8,468 nucleotides of DNA from Janthinobacterium lividum (lineage in GTDB: Bacteria > Pseudomonadota > Gammaproteobacteria > Steroidobacterales > Steroidobacteraceae). The notes under the pieces were generated by a model. That model was given only the letters and a program-made list of their open reading frames with translations. It ran no database searches and had not been told where the DNA came from. Shown here one piece after another: positions 7,201 through 8,468 of this stretch (the stretch's first letter is position 1; every line of letters begins with the position of its first letter). The translations under genes were made by a program, and so were the position numbers. The stretch is taken from contig CALPVO020000087.1 of assembly GCA_943327025.2 (NCBI GenBank), positions 1 through 8,468 of the forward strand, in the 5' to 3' direction.

Positions 7201-8468
7201 GACGGCGCCCAGGAAAATGTCGGTGGGCTTCGGGTCCGAGATGGACTGGCGCGCCAGATCCATTTCGAAGGTGAAGGCCGGGGTGCGGAAAATGGAGTTC
7301 GGCAGATGGGTGGCTTCGTCTGCGCCAAGGTCGGTGTTTCGCTTGACGAAGTTCGCGAACGAATCGTTTTCCAGCTGGTTCAGCAGGTTCATGCCCTGGG
7401 TGCGGCTGAGGTAGTAGAAACGGTCCGCTGCCTGCAGCTTTTCCATCTGCACTTCGAACACGAAGTTGAAGGTGCTGCCGAGCATGCCGCTGAACGCCAT
7501 CTTCTTCTCGGCCAGACCACCGATCCAGAAGTCGACATCGTTCAGGCCGCCGAGTGAGGCGCCCTGCGTGGTGGTCGCTGCCCACTCGCCGCGCGCATTC
7601 AGGAACGCGACGCGGTCGGCCGGCGCTCCGGCGCCACCCATCACGATCAGCATTGCTGCGTCACGCTTGGCTTCTGCGGTCGTTGCCGCCAAGATCGTCG
7701 GGTGCGTGCCGTAGGCCGCCACGAAGTTGATGATGGACGCCGGATTCTTCAGGAACTGGGCGAACTGAGCCCAGGACGTGTAAGGAGCCAGGCGGCTATC
7801 ACCGGTCTGCTCGAAGAACTGGGCGCGGGCCTCATTCAGCGTCGGCACGCCGGTGTCGCGACCGCGGGCGATGTTGAGGGTGCCGAGGTCCAGGGGAAGA
7901 CCGACCAAGTTATTGCGCAGCGCGCTGGTCAGGAATTCATCGATCTCGTTGCCCGTTTGACGGGTCATACCGCGGATGATGGCGCCTGCAGCGGCTGCCG
8001 AGTCGACGCCACTCCCTTCGTACATCACGGGGTTCAGGAAGGCCTCGATCAGGCCGACCTGCGTCAGCGACTGACCGTCCGGCGAGAGCAAGTCCACCGT
8101 TTCGTTCAGCATGGAATGGCCGAAGCGGTACACCACGTGGGCAAATTCCGCGACGATCGCCGGGTCCAGGTTGACGGTGTTCGAGAACACGAACGCGTCG
8201 ATGTCCGGCGAGACGGTGCGTGCGAATTCTTCGAACACGAAGTGCTGGTACCACATTTCCGTGGCAAAGCGCGCCGCCTGGAACAGGCGCTCGCCGCTCC
8301 ACACCAGAGCGTCGATGTCGGCCTGAAGCGTCGGGATGGCGGTCACCGCCACGGCGAGGTACTCGTTCAATGCCGCCAAGTCACCGCTGACCAGCAGTTC
8401 GTTCTTGATTTGGTCGATGCGGTGGTTGTGCTCGGACTGGAACAGGTGGTGGACGGCGGTGAGGCCGA
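4213..8468 (-). CDS. Secreted animal-type heme peroxidase with RTX calcium-binding repeats (peroxicin/MopA-like; 5' end outside window)
   Basis: This is the probable T1SS cargo, an extracellular heme peroxidase. The frame is open from the right edge (first full codon at 8466) to TAA at 4215-4213, giving 1417 residues (numbered here from the edge); a possible TTG codon at 8379 is internal. Residues 1-20 (GLTAVHHLFQSEHN...) match the helix after the catalytic Arg/heme-linking Glu of animal peroxidases. H117 in VYRFGHSM is the proximal heme ligand. LNIARGRDTGVPTLNEAR (197-214) holds the conserved Asn, and DVDFWIGGLAE (310-320) and DRFYYL (348-353) close the domain. After it come an EF-hand-like loop (431-442), RTX repeats (451-585, 778-798, 1054-1131, 1254-1313), a YSG/IExLxFS module (870-923), a beta-rich Ig-like stretch (950-1046) and a serralysin-type C-terminal domain ending in DFVL. 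Family proteins are often 2000 residues or more, so much may be missing. Mn(II) oxidation, as in MopA, is one candidate activity; others are possible. Confidence 0.94.
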   Translation of the reverse strand, partial: GLTAVHHLFQSEHNHRIDQIKNELLVSGDLAALNEYLAVAVTAIPTLQADIDALVWSGERLFQAARFATEMWYQHFVFEEFARTVSPDIDAFVFSNTVNLDPAIVAEFAHVVYRFGHSMLNETVDLLSPDGQSLTQVGLIEAFLNPVMYEGSGVDSAAAAGAIIRGMTRQTGNEIDEFLTSALRNNLVGLPLDLGTLNIARGRDTGVPTLNEARAQFFEQTGDSRLAPYTSWAQFAQFLKNPASIINFVAAYGTHPTILAATTAEAKRDAAMLIVMGGAGAPADRVAFLNARGEWAATTTQGASLGGLNDVDFWIGGLAEKKMAFSGMLGSTFNFVFEVQMEKLQAADRFYYLSRTQGMNLLNQLENDSFANFVKRNTDLGADEATHLPNSIFRTPAFTFEMDLARQSISDPKPTDIFLGAVQGSPVIRQDTNGDGVNDWLEYTGGEHVVLGGTDADDTIIGGEGDDTIWGDGGNDRLEGGYGIDSIKGGDGDDIITDGGTDAGAGEIHHGDGGNDVMNGGQGLDLLFGGTGNDFIFGGADGKHISGMEGDDFLSGSTGSNVIAGNEGDDWMEGGDGSAGFDGMAGDNSELFFNSEIIGHDVMDGREGDTDYDGESGDDIMVQRDGIQRNNGMAGFDWVINKYATAGQDIDLGRPIFANQQANILRDRYDLVEGASGSQFNDLIVGRDKALGGYAGGNAAMPFPGAPFASYSNALLEEGVERINGFAELVKHLERVSFTVSGRSVTAVVLDDANVVRDANGNVVDMVDGGEAASDILMGGGGSDVITGKAGNDIIDGDRYLNVRIAIDDPNFPNATADSMTGKVYDSVTGATLYGGRALSALMVDRTLNPGQLSIVREILDGDANNTANDVAVYSGLRTDYTFTRDTVNGVDTIRDNRAPDGRVLTDGVDRLINIETLRFSNGAGGTVDVSFAELFNRTATGQAGVSTAASATGLTLTGVPDGILDQDLVTANNPTGSAAGASNITVTWSFPNTTPANSAFTRNADGSLFLSQTPLAGTLVRMTVSYTDAFGYRESVSRDFLVNVSSDVNNTISGTDSTTVGDLIHGRNGADTINALGGDDIVEGGDGNDTINGGAGADLLRGGAGNDTFRAANGDGNDTIDGGAGTDTLNTTDSNAAMTINLATGIASSAETGTDRLTGIENVTTGAGDDVITINGGASTINVGLGNNTVIVGADDVRDAIVGNIIGTDTADYSAYTTGLTATLSLIVTSTVVGSGTTTANSDTLQFFDNFTGGSGNDTLNGHNLTNVLRGGAGNDTLSGDAGNDTLDGGTGNDVLRGGTGFDQLTGGAGNDLFAYNAVNESAPGSVDLILDFIKGEDRIDLSAIDAVSGTTGNQAFNFIGDAAFTAQNQNGSVRWFYDAVNNVTVVEVSNDADVAPEMRLQITGRVELSASDFVL
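4216..4527 (-). other. Serralysin-type C-terminal domain and T1SS signal ending DFVL
   Basis: About 104 residues follow the last repeat, with the order LILDFIKGEDRIDLSAIDA, FNFIGDAAFT, VRWFY, VVEVSNDAD, RLQITGRVELSASDFVL. This matches the layout of the C-terminal domain of serralysin metalloproteases: DF..G.DrIDLS, FIG..aF, strands, then L.G...L...DF.L. The last four residues are an acid followed by three hydrophobic residues, the end type required by PrtDEF-class exporters. It gives a direct match to the PrtD-like transporter next door. No protease domain is present. Confidence 0.85.
4528..4707 (-). repeat. RTX repeat block 4 (C-terminal beta-roll)
   Basis: Regular units such as GGSGNDTLN, GGAGNDTLS, GDAGNDTLD, GGTGNDVLR, GGTGFDQLT and GGAGNDLFA precede the secretion domain directly. 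This is the usual place for the calcium roll that folds first as a type I substrate leaves the channel. Codons are more mixed here (CTA, TTG, TCA, GCA appear) than in block 1. Confidence 0.92.
5074..5307 (-). repeat. RTX repeat block 3
   Basis: Tandem RTX units are encoded, including GRNGADTIN, GGDGNDTIN, GGAGADLLR, GGAGNDTFR, NGDGNDTID and GGAGTDTLN. The DNA itself is locally repetitive: near-copies of a GGTGTCGTTGCCG-type motif recur on the plus strand. The block is followed (4708-5073) by a non-canonical spacer beginning MTINLATGIASS and GTDRLTGIENVTTGAGDD, a common inter-RTX beta-helical linker. Confidence 0.9.
5329..5619 (-). other. Ig-like beta-sandwich region between RTX blocks
   Basis: About 97 residues lack RTX units and show alternating hydrophobic strands, including ITVTWSFPNTT, the turn RNADGSLFLSQ, and LVRMTVSYTDAFGYRESVSR. 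The VSYTDxxGxxESV pattern resembles Ig-like or cadherin-like repeats of large bacterial surface and secreted proteins. The fold is inferred from strand pattern only. Confidence 0.5.
5698..5859 (-). other. Peroxicin-type YSG / IExLxFSNG module
   Basis: The encoded segment starts DVAVYSGLRTDYTFTRD, passes through a D-rich turn with a GVDRLINIETLRFSNG ending, and has the pattern (F/Y)SG...Y.....DG.D.L.NIE.L.F that often follows RTX patches in large secreted proteins. The pattern is seen directly; its function, probably structural, is not known to me. Confidence 0.6.
6073..6135 (-). repeat. RTX repeat block 2 (short, 2-3 units)
   Basis: GGGGSDVIT, GKAGNDIID and a partial unit form a short isolated RTX patch inside a longer non-repetitive region. 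It is too short for a full beta-roll alone and may cap or extend a neighbouring one. Confidence 0.75.
6712..7113 (-). repeat. RTX repeat block 1 (about 12-14 nonapeptide-like units)
   Basis: Units of the GGxGxDxUx type follow one another, for example GGEGDDTIW, GDGGNDRLE, GGYGIDSIK, GGDGDDIIT, GGQGLDLLF and GGTGNDFIF, then more degenerate ones such as GMEGDDFLS and GNEGDDWME. Such repeats bind calcium and form a parallel beta-roll outside the cell. The block is followed by a stretch (AGDNSELFFNSEIIGHDVMD, then DTDYDGESGDDIMVQ) that I recall as conserved in peroxicin-type proteins rather than in generic RTX toxins. Confidence 0.9.
7141..7176 (-). other. EF-hand-like calcium loop between peroxidase and RTX domains
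   Basis: The encoded loop DTNGDGVNDWLE has Asp, Asn, Asp, Asn/Asp and Glu at the spacing of an EF-hand or dockerin-type calcium loop. It sits just before the first RTX block and could help calcium-driven folding after export. Calcium binding is inferred from the pattern. Confidence 0.6.
7375..8468 (-). other. Heme peroxidase catalytic domain (visible part)
   Basis: This segment encodes visible residues 1-364 of the peroxidase/RTX protein. The proximal histidine codon is at 8118-8116. In myeloperoxidase the motif corresponding to RGRDTG is RSRDHG; here His is replaced by Thr, while the preceding LN asparagine, which contacts the proximal histidine, is kept. ERLFQAARFATEMWYQHFVFEEF aligns in position with the myeloperoxidase helix that begins ERLYQEARKIV. 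The distal histidine, catalytic arginine and covalent-heme glutamate precede GLTAVHH and are outside the window, so activity cannot be confirmed from this stretch alone. Confidence 0.88.

Noticed and set aside
5269..7557. A 762-codon open frame on the plus strand opposite the peroxidase/RTX gene
   Set aside because: It lies wholly antisense to a gene with clear domain motifs. Its Val/Ala/Asp/Gly-rich, motif-free product is what GC-rich repeat DNA gives on the opposite strand, and nothing indicates a start signal or a known family.
8377..8379. TTG as start codon of the peroxidase/RTX gene
   Set aside because: The frame continues upstream to the window edge with residues that match the conserved peroxidase helix, so the real start is outside.

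Overview
The window is one co-oriented gene block read entirely on the minus strand. It holds a type I secretion system (T1SS) together with its probable substrate. Going 5' to 3' along the transcript, which is right to left in window coordinates, the order is: a very large secreted protein with an animal-type heme peroxidase domain followed by RTX (hemolysin-type) calcium-binding repeats (8468 to 4213, 5' end outside the window); an inner-membrane ABC transporter of the PrtD type (4128 to 2356); a periplasmic membrane-fusion protein of the HlyD/PrtE type (2359 to 1007); and a TolC/PrtF-type outer-membrane channel (1004 to the window edge, 3' end outside). No gene on the plus strand can be supported. 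Long plus-strand open frames lie opposite the repeat-coding DNA and read as shadows.

The DNA is GC-rich, codons mostly end in G or C, and the genes are tightly packed with good Shine-Dalgarno sites. A PrtDEF-like exporter next to an RTX substrate points to a Gram-negative member of the Pseudomonadota, most likely gamma- or betaproteobacterial (Pseudomonas-like). The genus cannot be fixed from this window.

The layout implies the following. The peroxidase/RTX protein is made first. A perfect 12-bp hairpin and a C-rich leader without a strong ribosome site lie between it and the transporter genes, probably so that more substrate than exporter is made. The three exporter genes are tightly coupled: an ATGA overlap between transporter and fusion protein, then a 2-base gap to the outer-membrane gene. 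The substrate ends in a serralysin-like C-terminal domain whose last four residues are DFVL, the acidic-plus-hydrophobic end used by proteins leaving through PrtDEF-type machines. The cargo is therefore probably exported unfolded in one step and folds outside on binding calcium.

The biology of most interest is the cargo. It is an extracellular heme peroxidase of the group called peroxicins, which includes the manganese-oxidizing MopA-type proteins. Its proximal heme histidine and other family motifs are visible. The distal histidine, the catalytic arginine and the heme-linking glutamate would lie just outside the right edge. The true substrate (Mn(II), halide, phenolic compounds or other) cannot be read from the sequence.
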